Source: CAZVUW01 sp964629825 (GTDB lineage: Bacteria > Actinomycetota > Nitriliruptoria > Euzebyales > Egibacteraceae). Taken from it: a DNA stretch of 32,299 nt. A model generated the notes under the pieces. It ran no database searches. It was not told the DNA's origin and saw only the letters and a list, made by a program, of their open reading frames with translations. Positions 1 through 7,855 of this stretch are shown piece by piece. The stretch covers positions 1-32,299 of the forward strand of contig CAZVUW010000027.1 in NCBI GenBank assembly GCA_964629825.1, written 5' to 3'. Positions within the stretch are counted from its first letter, which is position 1. Each line of letters begins with the position of its first letter. The position numbers and the translations under genes are program-made.

Positions 1-35
1 CCGCCGCGCTCGCAGGCCCGCCGGCGCCCGGTGGC

Positions 36-41
36 TACACT
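36..41 (+). promoter_or_regulatory. Possible -10 box for typA
   Basis: TACACT lies 42 bases upstream of the typA ATG and resembles the TAnnnT -10 hexamers seen before other genes here. No convincing -35 box stands 16-18 bases upstream, so this is only a candidate. Confidence 0.3.
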
Positions 42-83
42 CGCCCTCCTCCTCATTTCGAACCCTCCAGAGAGCGCTCGCCC

Positions 84-1963
84 ATGCCCGCACGCGAGGA
101 TCTGCGCAACGTTGCCATCGTCGCCCACGTCGACCACGGCAAGACGACGCTGGTGGATGCCATGCTGTGGCAGTCCGGGGCCTTCCGCCCCAACCAGGAC
201 GTCGCCGAGCGGGTCTTGGACTCCACCGACCTGGAGCGCGAGAAGGGCATCACGATCCTCGCGAAGAACACCGCGGTGACCCACGGCGGCGTGAAGATCA
301 ACATCGTCGACACGCCCGGCCACGCCGACTTCGGCGGTGAGGTCGAGCGCGGTCTGACGATGGTCGATGGCGTCGTCCTGCTGGTCGACGCGAGCGAGGG
401 GCCGCTCCCGCAGACGCGCTTCGTGCTCCGCAAGGCGCTGGAGGCGCGGCTGCCCATCGTCGTGGTCATCAACAAGGTCGACCGGCCCGACGCCCGCGTC
501 GACGAGGTCGTGGACGAGGTCTACGAGCTGTTCCTCGACCTCGACGCCGCCGAGCACCAGATCGACTTCCCGATCCTGTACTGCATCGCCCGCGAGGGAC
601 GCGCCGGCACCAAGCCCGATGAGCTCGGCCCCGACCTGAAGCCGCTGTTCGCGGCCCTGCTCGAGCACGTCCCGGCGCCGACCTACGAGGACGACCACCC
701 CTTCCAGGCCCTGGTCACCAACCTCGACTCCTCGCCCTACGTCGGGCGGCTGGCGCTGTGCCGGGTCCGCCACGGCCACCTGCGCAAGGGCCAGACCGTC
801 GCCTGGACACGGCTGGACGGGACCACCGACCGGGTCAAGGTCTCGGAGCTCTACGTCACCGAGGCGCTCGAGCGCGTGCCCGCTCAGGAGGTGGGGCCCG
901 GCGAGATCATCGCGGTCGCCGGCCTGGCGGACGTCACGATCGGCGAGACGCTGTCGTCCGCCGACGACCCGCGCCCGCTGCCGCCGCTCACCATCGACGA
1001 GCCGAGCCTGTCGATGACGATCGGCATCAACACCTCGCCGCTGGCGGGAGCAGACGGCGACAAGCTGACCGCCCGCCAGGTGAAGGCGCGCCTCGACGCG
1101 GAGCTGGTCGGCAACGTGTCGATCCGCGTGCTCCCGACCGAGCGGCCCGACGCCTGGGAGGTCCAGGGCCGCGGCGAGCTCCAGCTGGCGGTGCTGGTCG
1201 AGATGATNNNNNNNNNNGGGAGGGCTACGAGCTCACAGTCGGCAAGCCGCAGGTGGTCACGCGCATGATCGACGGCGTTCTGCACGAGCCGGTCGAGCGC
1301 GTCTCCGTCGACGTCCCCGAGGAGTACCTCGGCGTGGTGACCCAGCTGCTGGCGCTGCGCAAGGGCCGGCTGCAGCAGATGATCAGCCACGGGGGCGGTG
1401 TCGCCGCCAACGGCGATGGCGGCATCAGCGCCTCCCGCGGCTGGGTGCGGCTGGAGTACCTGGTGCCCGCCCGCGGTCTGATCGGCTTCCGCACCGAGTT
1501 CCTGACCGAGACCCGCGGCACCGGTCTGCTGCACCACGTCTTCGACGGCTACGAGCCCTGGCACGGCGAGCTGCGGACGCGCCCCACCGGGAGCCTGGTC
1601 GCTGACCGTCGCGGGACGACCACCGCCTTCGCCCTTCACAACCTCTCTGAGCGCGGGACCCTGTTCGTCGGCCCTGGCGTCGAGGTCTACGAGGGGATGA
1701 TCGTCGGCGAGAACGGCCGCTCCGAGGACATGGACGTCAACCCCACCAAGGAGCGCAAGCTGACCAACATGCGCTCTTCCACGGGGGAGGAGCTGGTGCG
1801 CCTGGTCCCGCCGCGGGTTCTCTCGCTCGAGCAGGCCCTGGAGTTCATCCGCGTCGACGAGTGCGTCGAGGTCACCCCCGCCAGCGTGCGCCTGCGGAAG
1901 GTGACGCTGCCCGCGGCAGAGCGCCGCAGGGCGGCCAGCCGCGCCGCTTCGCGGGCGGGTTGA
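84..1963 (+). CDS. typA: Ribosome-associated GTPase TypA/BipA (interrupted by assembly gap)
   Basis: This is a translational GTPase of the EF-G/LepA superfamily that binds the 70S ribosome and acts in stress adaptation and ribosome assembly. The N-terminal G domain shows the P-loop AHVDHGKTT, a switch I segment with EREKGITI, DTPGHADFGGEVER (G3) and NKVD (G4). The C-terminal part has the TypA stretch ELTVGKPQVVT and the GLIGFRTEFLTETRGTG region. Ten Ns at 1208-1217 split the gene and the two halves lie in different frames. The expected VEMMRREGYEL junction needs five missing bases; with five the gene gives 624 residues, normal for TypA. The frame change is therefore a gap-size artefact, not a mutation. 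The ATG at 84 fits the family's usual N-terminus. No partner gene is evident. Confidence 0.96.
1208..1217. other. Assembly gap (10 N) inside typA
   Basis: A run of exactly ten Ns. Frame analysis of the flanking typA halves requires 2+3k missing bases, and the conserved MRREG segment points to five. The Ns are therefore a conventional placeholder and every downstream coordinate is probably shifted by about five bases from the true chromosome. Confidence 0.97.
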
Positions 1964-2165
1964 ACGTTCAAGGGCGCCTCCGGCCCCTCTTGAACGTTCC
2001 GTTGCCCTCCCAATAGGGACAACTCAGGCGATCGACCTGTTACCCCTTGTGGTTCGCAGTCGCCTGTGCCTAGGCTGCGCGCCGTTCAGCGGACCTTGAA
2101 CGTCTCTCAAGGCCGCTGGCACGACTTGAACGGTCGGGCAGCGGAGGTTCAGCGGCGGTTGAATG
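1960..2165. promoter_or_regulatory. Cluster of TTGAACG-type repeats (putative operator array)
   Basis: TTGAAC occurs at 1960, 1991, 2096 and 2125, with a variant TTGAAT at 2159. The first copy is a perfect palindrome, TTGAACGTTCAA (1960-1971). The second carries the core GAACGTTC (1992-1999). The segments starting at 2084 and 2147 repeat each other (GTTCAGCGG, three bases, then TTGAA) and each is a GTTCA/TGAAC dyad. Such AT-containing hexamers should be rare at this GC content. The array surrounds the likely promoter and leader of a gene whose product begins with a winged helix domain, so autoregulation is a reasonable inference. The first copy overlaps the typA stop codon. Confidence 0.6.
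2047..2076 (+). promoter_or_regulatory. Candidate promoter of the winged-helix/propeller gene
   Basis: TTGTGG (2047-2052) and TAGGCT (2071-2076) are 18 bases apart, giving a predicted transcription start near 2083. This sits inside the TTGAACG repeat cluster, with two repeats upstream and three downstream. If correct, it excludes the GTG at 2066 as the start codon and favours TTG 2159. Confidence 0.4.
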
Positions 2166-5100
2166 AAGGCCTTGCGGGCGATGACGCCCTGAGGATCCCC
2201 CCCACGGCGCTAGCCAAGGCCCTGGCCGATCCCCATCGCAGCCGGATGCTCGAGCTCCTCTCGGGCGATCCGCAGCGCGTGTGGTCGGTCCGGCAGCTGG
2301 CTGAGGCGCTCGAGGTGCCGCGCACCCGTCTCTACCACCACGTCAAGGTCCTGCTCGAGCAGGGCCTGATCGAGGTCGGGGAGCAGCGCACGGTGCGCGG
2401 CGGCACCGAGAAGTCCTATCGCTGCACTGCTGCGGCCCTCGCCGCCCTGCGCGGTCCGGCGCCCCCGCCGGCAGCCGAGGCGGAATCCGTACAGGTCCGA
2501 CGGAGGCGGCGTTCCCCCAGCCGTCTCCACCGCAAGGCTCGCACTCCCTGGACGGCACCCGCCGGCGGGAGATACCCACGTAAGGAGGCAGCGCCTGTGA
2601 CACGAGCACGGTGGGCTGAGATCGTCGCGGCAGGGCTCGCGATCGTGATCGGCCTCTACGCATTCGGGCCGCTTGGCTCGAACAGCTTCGATGGGCTTCG
2701 GGGCGTAGACCTGCCCGGCGACCAGCTGGCCGCCGAGGTCGAGTCCTACGCCGGTCCGGCAGAGCCCGATGACGCCTGGTTCGAGGTGCAGCGCGCCGGC
2801 GGCCCCGGCGAGCTCCTCGACCAGGAGAAGATCGAGCAGGCGCAGGCCCAGGCGATCGCCCTGTTCGAGGAGTCAGCGGCCGCCCAAGAGGAGGCCTCGT
2901 CTGACCCCGGCCACGCCTCCGAGTGGATCAAGCGCCTGAAGGCCCGCTGGAAGCACAACGGGCCCAACAACATCGGCGGCCGCATCGTCGACCTGGTGGT
3001 CGACAAGGACGACCCCAACGTGATCTACGCCGCCTCCGCCTCAGGTGGTGTGTGGAAGGGCATCGCCAGCACGGAGGACTCCGGCATCCGCATGGAGTAC
3101 ATCTGGCGCGACGACCTCCCTCAGAGCTTGGGCTCCATCGCACAGGGCCCGGACGGCCGCCTCTGGGCGGGCACCGGTGAGGCCAACCCGGGCGGTGGGT
3201 CGACCACCTTCCCGGGCAACGGGATCTACGTCTCGGACGACTACGGCGAGACCTGGACCCACGTGGGGCTGGAGGACAGCGAGACGACGGGTGAGATCCT
3301 GACGCACCCGACCAACCCGAACGTGGTCTGGGCGGCCATGTCCGGCTCGCTGTTCAAGCCCGGCGGCGAGCGCGGCGTGTACAAGACGACCGACGGCGGC
3401 GCCACCTGGCAGCTCGTCCTGGAGCCCGCAACGCCGTTCACCGGTGGCGTCGACCTCTCGATGCACCCGTCCAACCCGGACCGCATCTACGCCGCCATGT
3501 GGGACCACCGCCGCGAGCCGCACATCCGCACCTATGGCGGCGTCGGCTCCGGCCTGTACCGCTCGGACGACGGCGGTGCCACCTGGACGCGCCTCGAGAA
3601 CGTGACCACCCTGACCTCGGGCGACTCGACCGGTCTGGCCGTCTGCGACTGCCTTGGCCGCATCGGCGTGGCCGTCGCCCCGTCCAACCCGAACCGGGTC
3701 TACGTCGTCACCGGTGACACGTTCGGTGGGAACAAGGGCTTCTACGTCTCCAACGACGGCGGAGACTCCTTCCAGACCGGGACCTACCCGGGGCAGCAGG
3801 GCGGCTTCCAGTGGTGGTTCGGCCGCGTGTTCGTCGACCCCGACGACGCCGACCACCTGATCGTGCCGGGCGTGTCGCCGCGGCGCTCGACCAACGCCGG
3901 CCAGTCTTGGACCTCGATCGGCGGCCTGCACGCCGACAGCCACGCCCACGCCTGGGCACGGCACGAGGGCGCGCCCAACCGCGCGTACCACGGTGACGAC
4001 GGTGGCATCTACCGCACCGACAGCGCGACCTTCGCCAGCAACGCCTGGACGCGCGCGACCAACCAGCTGTACATGCAGATCTACATGATGGACGTCGGCG
4101 AGCAGAAGCCCGACCGCGTCGTGTCCGGCTTCCAGGACCGCGGCAGCTGGCGCTCGTGGTCCGGCCAGAACGTCGGCTCGCCCGACACCTGGGTGTCGTA
4201 CAACGGCGGTGACGGTCTGCACACGCTGATCGACCCGAGCAACAACGACATCTTCTACGGCTGCTCGCAGTACGGCAGCTGCAACCGTCGCTATGACGGC
4301 CCCGGATCGCCGCCGTGGACCGGTGGCGCGTCCATCTCGAGCGGCACCGTATCGCAGCGGCGCAACTGGAACCTGCCGGTCGTCATCGACCCGAACGACT
4401 CGTCGGTCCTGTACTACGCGGGCAACCACGTGAACCGCTCCACCAACTACGGGTCGAGCTGGACCAACCTGAGCGAGGGCGTCGACCTCACGGGTGACTG
4501 GACCACGCACGGCGGCACCTTCGACCCGGTCTACGGCAACCGCTGGGGCACGGTCACGGCGCTCGACGTGTCGAAGTCCCACCCGGAGACGCTCTACGTC
4601 GGCACGGACACCGGGCGGCTGTGGAAGACCGAGGACCTGGGCGAGACCTGGATCGAGTTCACCGACAAGGGTCTGCCCGAGCGCTGGGTCACCCGCGTCG
4701 CGATCGACCCGGATGACAACCAGACGGTCTACGCGACCTTCTCGGGCTACCGCAACGGCGAGGACGCCGCTCACGTCTACAAGACGACGGACGGCGGCGA
4801 GACCTGGACCAACATCAGCGGCAACCTGCCGAACGCGCCGGTCAACGACATCGTGATCGACAAGGAGCACAACACGCTCTACGTCGGCACCGACGTCGGC
4901 GTCTACTACCTGCGCGACGGCCGAGCCAACTGGAAGCCGCTGGGCGCCAACTTCCTGCCGCTCGTGCCGGTGCTCGACATCCGCCTGCACAAGCCGAGCG
5001 ACACGCTGTTCGCCTCGACCTTCGGGCGCGGTGTCTACAAGATCGCGCTCACGCCGCAGGTCGACTACGACGCCCTGCACGCCGAGCTCGACGACCTGGT

Positions 5101-5344
5101 CGCGGCCGGTGGCATCACCGCCGGTCTCGAGGGCAAGATCCGCAACGCGCTGGAGAAGGCGGAGGAGTTCCTCTCCAACCCGCGCCAGTACTTCCCCGGC
5201 GTCTCCCAGCTCGAGCGCGCCGTCCACCTGCTCCTGTGGCAGGCCGACGTCGTCGAGAGCAAGGGCAAGACGAACCAGGGTGACGCGGCCGGGCTGCGCG
5301 CCCTCGCCGCGAGCATCCAGGCGGAGATCGACGATCTCCTGTAG
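2159..5344 (+). CDS. Winged-helix DNA-binding domain + membrane helix + Asp-box (BNR) beta-propeller protein
   Basis: This is one open frame of about 1061 residues. Residues 13-91 form an ArsR-like winged helix (ALADPHRSRMLELL, then LAEALEVPRTRLYHHVKVLL, then a wing with RTVRGGTEK). An Arg-rich linker follows at about 112-129, then a hydrophobic helix at about 152-172 (WAEIVAAGLAIVIGLYAFGPL). An extracytoplasmic region comes next, with a propeller from about 265 to 970 bearing eight Asp-box motifs such as VSDDYGETW, KTTDGGATW and RSDDGGATW. The last 95 residues are helical and match the end of the neighbouring SOD. The topology suggests cytoplasmic DNA binding and outside sensing, like ToxR/CadC in layout but with a different wing family; no such function is shown. 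TTG 2159 was chosen for GGAGG at 2143-2147; the frame is open back to GTG 2066. An internal GTG at 2597 with a perfect Shine-Dalgarno would give a 915-residue exported propeller. Sialidase activity is not supported. Confidence 0.8.
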   Translation: MNEGLAGDDALRIPPTALAKALADPHRSRMLELLSGDPQRVWSVRQLAEALEVPRTRLYHHVKVLLEQGLIEVGEQRTVRGGTEKSYRCTAAALAALRGPAPPPAAEAESVQVRRRRRSPSRLHRKARTPWTAPAGGRYPRKEAAPVTRARWAEIVAAGLAIVIGLYAFGPLGSNSFDGLRGVDLPGDQLAAEVESYAGPAEPDDAWFEVQRAGGPGELLDQEKIEQAQAQAIALFEESAAAQEEASSDPGHASEWIKRLKARWKHNGPNNIGGRIVDLVVDKDDPNVIYAASASGGVWKGIASTEDSGIRMEYIWRDDLPQSLGSIAQGPDGRLWAGTGEANPGGGSTTFPGNGIYVSDDYGETWTHVGLEDSETTGEILTHPTNPNVVWAAMSGSLFKPGGERGVYKTTDGGATWQLVLEPATPFTGGVDLSMHPSNPDRIYAAMWDHRREPHIRTYGGVGSGLYRSDDGGATWTRLENVTTLTSGDSTGLAVCDCLGRIGVAVAPSNPNRVYVVTGDTFGGNKGFYVSNDGGDSFQTGTYPGQQGGFQWWFGRVFVDPDDADHLIVPGVSPRRSTNAGQSWTSIGGLHADSHAHAWARHEGAPNRAYHGDDGGIYRTDSATFASNAWTRATNQLYMQIYMMDVGEQKPDRVVSGFQDRGSWRSWSGQNVGSPDTWVSYNGGDGLHTLIDPSNNDIFYGCSQYGSCNRRYDGPGSPPWTGGASISSGTVSQRRNWNLPVVIDPNDSSVLYYAGNHVNRSTNYGSSWTNLSEGVDLTGDWTTHGGTFDPVYGNRWGTVTALDVSKSHPETLYVGTDTGRLWKTEDLGETWIEFTDKGLPERWVTRVAIDPDDNQTVYATFSGYRNGEDAAHVYKTTDGGETWTNISGNLPNAPVNDIVIDKEHNTLYVGTDVGVYYLRDGRANWKPLGANFLPLVPVLDIRLHKPSDTLFASTFGRGVYKIALTPQVDYDALHAELDDLVAAGGITAGLEGKIRNALEKAEEFLSNPRQYFPGVSQLERAVHLLLWQADVVESKGKTNQGDAAGLRALAASIQAEIDDLL
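2582..2599 (+). promoter_or_regulatory. Internal Shine-Dalgarno and GTG start
   Basis: AAGGAGG (2582-2588) stands eight bases before an in-frame GTG (2597-2599), immediately ahead of the membrane helix. Initiation here would yield the propeller protein without its DNA-binding domain, with an ordinary signal-anchor N-terminus. It is the best ribosome binding site in this gene. Confidence 0.65.
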
Positions 5345-5362
5345 CTCGTAGGGGAACGACCA

Positions 5363-5388
5363 GGGGCGGGGCCTTTCGGCCCCGCCCC
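5363..5388. terminator. Bidirectional hairpin terminator between convergent genes
   Basis: A perfect 11-bp GC stem (5363-5373 with 5378-5388) closes a TTTC loop. It lies 18 bases after the stop of the propeller gene and 27 bases past the end of the convergent SOD gene. There is no T tract, which is common for terminators in GC-rich actinobacteria. Confidence 0.8.
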
Positions 5389-5415
5389 TTCGTCATGCGT
5401 TCGCTGCGGCTCGGG

Positions 5416-6762
5416 CTAGTAGAGCGCCCGCAGAGCCTCGATCGCGTCCGCCAGGGCCCGCAGCGCCTGCGGATCGCCCTGGTTGGGCTTGTCGTGGTTC
5501 TCGATCACGTCCGCCTGCCAGCGCAGCAGGTGGATCGCCCGGTCGAGGTGGGAGAGCGCCGGACCGCGCTTCTTCGGCAGGGTCAGCCAGTCCTCGGCCA
5601 TCTCGAGGGCGTGGCGCACCTTGCCCTCGAGACCGGCGGTGATGTCCCCCGCGGCCACCAGGGCGCCCAGCTGCAGCTCGGTGAAGGAGAAGGTCGGGAC
5701 GATGCCGCACGCGGCGCGCGCACCGGCGTCCCCCGCACCCAGGGTTGCCGCATCCGGACCCGGGGTGGGCGAGTCCGTGCTCTGGTAGCGGACCGAGATG
5801 TGGGCGTAGTTGTCACGGCCGGCGTGGACCATCACGGCGTGCTGCCGCACGCTGTCCAGGTCGAACCGGTCCAGCACGAACGCCATCCTGGCCTCGCCGT
5901 CAGAGGTGGCCGTCAGCACCGGCATGTCGCCGGCGTGGTCGCCGTGCGGATCACCGCCCGGGTTCCAGTGGCCACCGGCCGCGTTGAAGTCGGGACGGCC
6001 GTCCGCCCCGACGCAGGTCGGGTTCTGGTGGATGTGGAAGCCGTGGATCCCGGGGCTCAGCCCGTCGAGGTCGGCCTCGACCAGGACGCCGCCGGAGACC
6101 TCCGTGAACGAGACGAGTCCGGCCGGAGAGCCGTCGGGGGCGATCAGCGTGGCCGTGAACGAGTCGCCGCCGCTCGGCAGCGCGCCGACGGTCCCGCCGG
6201 AGGCCAGCCGGCCGCAGGCGATCCACGGGCCGGCGTCGCCCGTGGCGACGGTCAGGGCGTCCGGCCCGGTGGGCGGTGCGCCCGGCGCGCTGCTCGAGTA
6301 GCGCGCGGGGATGTTCGCGTAGTTGTCGGTGTTGGTGCGCACCAGGACGTGCAGGCCGTCGGCGTCGGCGAGGTCGAAGGCATCCGTGTGGAACTGCTGT
6401 CGAGCGGTGCCGTCTTCGTTCACGTGCACCACCGGGAGCTGGTAGCCGCCGGGGATGAGGGACGGATCGCTCGGGGCGGCCCCGCAGGCGTCGGCCGCGA
6501 GGCCGTCGATCAGGTGGAAGCCGTGGAAGCCCGGCGCGAGGCCGTTGAGGTTCACGTCGACCGTGACGCCACCGTCGGCGGCCGCCACGGTCACCGTCCC
6601 TCGTGCAGCCCCGGACGGATCCACCAGCTGTGCGCTCACACCAGGGACCTGCCCGACGGCCCTGGTGGCGGGGAGCGCCGCGCCCAGCATGGCCATCGCG
6701 AGCACCAGAGCGGAGATCGCGGCGACCGATGCCCGGCTTGCCCGCTGTTGAACTGCGGTCAT
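5416..6762 (-). CDS. Secreted tandem Cu/Zn superoxide dismutase with C-terminal helical domain
   Basis: This 448-residue exported protein has a signal peptide (residues 1 to about 36, ending ALPATRAVG). The second SOD domain (about 205-353) has the complete ligand set: H243 and H245 (GFHIHQ), bridging H265 (GGHWNP), H273, H276, D279 and H313 (MVHAGRD), plus the Cys250-Cys352 pair. It should bind Cu and Zn and dismutate superoxide outside the membrane. The first domain (about 40-185) keeps the fold signature and Cys93/Cys183. It has GFHLID instead of GFHIH, lacks the GGH and zinc loop, and has an Arg where the last copper His belongs, so it is probably inactive. Residues 370-448 match the C-terminus of the convergent propeller protein. 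AAGGAG lies five bases before the ATG. It is probably transcribed on its own. Confidence 0.88.
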   Translation of the reverse strand: MTAVQQRASRASVAAISALVLAMAMLGAALPATRAVGQVPGVSAQLVDPSGAARGTVTVAAADGGVTVDVNLNGLAPGFHGFHLIDGLAADACGAAPSDPSLIPGGYQLPVVHVNEDGTARQQFHTDAFDLADADGLHVLVRTNTDNYANIPARYSSSAPGAPPTGPDALTVATGDAGPWIACGRLASGGTVGALPSGGDSFTATLIAPDGSPAGLVSFTEVSGGVLVEADLDGLSPGIHGFHIHQNPTCVGADGRPDFNAAGGHWNPGGDPHGDHAGDMPVLTATSDGEARMAFVLDRFDLDSVRQHAVMVHAGRDNYAHISVRYQSTDSPTPGPDAATLGAGDAGARAACGIVPTFSFTELQLGALVAAGDITAGLEGKVRHALEMAEDWLTLPKKRGPALSHLDRAIHLLRWQADVIENHDKPNQGDPQALRALADAIEALRALY

Positions 6763-6800
6763 GAATGCTCCTTCCTCTTAGGAAGAAAGGGAACATACGG

Positions 6801-6833
6801 ACCCTAGCGGGCATCTCGGGAACCGTAAACGGT
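6801..6833 (-). promoter_or_regulatory. Candidate promoter and palindrome upstream of the SOD gene
   Basis: On the minus strand, TTTACG (6829-6824) and TAGGGT (6806-6801) are 17 bases apart, about 40 bases before the SOD ATG. The palindrome ACCGTaaACGGT (6822-6833) overlaps the -35 element and could be an operator. No known regulator site was recognised. Confidence 0.4.
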
Positions 6834-6892
6834 GGTCGGGCGGTGCGCGCCCGCGTCTGTCGACCGCGTTCAGGGGGCGGTCGGGTGCTGGG

Positions 6893-7855
6893 TCAGATCA
6901 GCTCGAAGGAGCGGCGCCAGCGGCGGATCACCCGCCACTGCAGGAACACGATCAGCCCGGTGACCGCGAACATCAGCAGCGTCGCCGCCGCCGCCTTGCC
7001 GAAGCGGAGGAACTCAAAGCCGGTCCGGTACACGTACAGCGGCAGGTACGTCGTGGAGAACGGCGGCGGGCCGCCGCCCGTGACGACGAAGGCGGGAAGG
7101 AAGCTGACCTGCAGGCTGTAGACGGTGTCGCGGAACAGCAGCAGGGCCAACGTCGGCGCCATAAGGGGGAGCGTGACGCGGCGCAGCACGAACCATGGGC
7201 TTGCCGACTCGAGCTCGGCCAGCTCGTAGAGGTGCTCGGGGATCGACTGCCGCGTCGCCAGGGCGATCAGGAAGCCCTCGCCGACGGGCAGCAGGGTCAT
7301 CAGCACGATGCCGATCTGAGCGGCCGTCGGTGACGTCGCCCACGGCACGTGCGGCAATCCCAGGGCCATGAGGGCCAGGTTCAGCGGCCCGTACAGAGGG
7401 TTGAGGATCCACACCCACAGCAGCGCGTAGGCGACGTCGGGGATGATGCTCGGGATGAACGCCCCGGCGCGCAGCAGGCCCGACCCGCTGAAGCGCTTGT
7501 GCAGGAGCAGGGCCAGGCCGAGCGCCGCGAGCAGCCGCAGCGGCACCGACAGGGCGACGTGCCGCAGGGTGTTGGCCAGCGAGATGCGGAAGATGTCGTC
7601 GCGGATGAGGTCGGGGAAGTTGCCGAGACCCACGAAGCGCGGCGGGCTGACGAAGTCATAGCTGAACAGCGCCAGCGCGAAGGTCGCCAGTGCGGGGAGG
7701 AAGATCAGCAGAAGCAGCCCGATGCCGAACGGCGCCAGCAGCAGCGCGAGGCCCCTGCGCTCCCTTCCGGCGGGTCCCCGACCTGAGCGCCGCGGCATCG
7801 CGGTCGGATCCACCGATGCGGATCTGCGCGGGGTGGCTCGCTCGGCAGCCGTCAC
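6893..7855 (-). CDS. Carbohydrate ABC transporter permease (MalF/UgpA-like)
   Basis: This 320-residue inner-membrane subunit belongs to the binding-protein-dependent sugar importer class. It has an Arg-rich cytoplasmic N-terminus, a first membrane helix at about 36-57, and further helices. The EAA loop ELAELESASPWFVLRRVTLP contacts the ATPase. It ends with a basic cytoplasmic tail. The GTG start overlaps the stop of the ATPase gene by four bases (GTGA), so it is the last gene of the transport run and is translationally coupled. The substrate cannot be read from sequence; glycerol-phosphate, disaccharides and oligosaccharides are all possible for this family. Confidence 0.9.
   Translation of the reverse strand: MTAAERATPRRSASVDPTAMPRRSGRGPAGRERRGLALLLAPFGIGLLLLIFLPALATFALALFSYDFVSPPRFVGLGNFPDLIRDDIFRISLANTLRHVALSVPLRLLAALGLALLLHKRFSGSGLLRAGAFIPSIIPDVAYALLWVWILNPLYGPLNLALMALGLPHVPWATSPTAAQIGIVLMTLLPVGEGFLIALATRQSIPEHLYELAELESASPWFVLRRVTLPLMAPTLALLLFRDTVYSLQVSFLPAFVVTGGGPPPFSTTYLPLYVYRTGFEFLRFGKAAAATLLMFAVTGLIVFLQWRVIRRWRRSFELI

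Noticed and set aside
84..1963. typA as a frameshifted pseudogene
   Set aside because: The frame change coincides exactly with the N run and is explained by a wrong gap length.
3041..5227. 728-codon open frame antisense to the propeller gene
   Set aside because: It mirrors the codon pattern of the plus-strand gene, has no recognisable domain or start signal, and reads as Val/Arg/Ala-rich filler, typical of GC-rich antisense frames.
2159..5344. Propeller gene as an active sialidase
   Set aside because: Asp boxes alone are structural. I see no convincing arginine triad or RIP motif, and similar propellers occur in many non-enzymatic exported proteins.
5395..6807. 470-codon plus-strand frame opposite the SOD gene
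   Set aside because: The minus strand encodes clear SOD motifs with a signal peptide. The plus-strand translation has low complexity and no family features.
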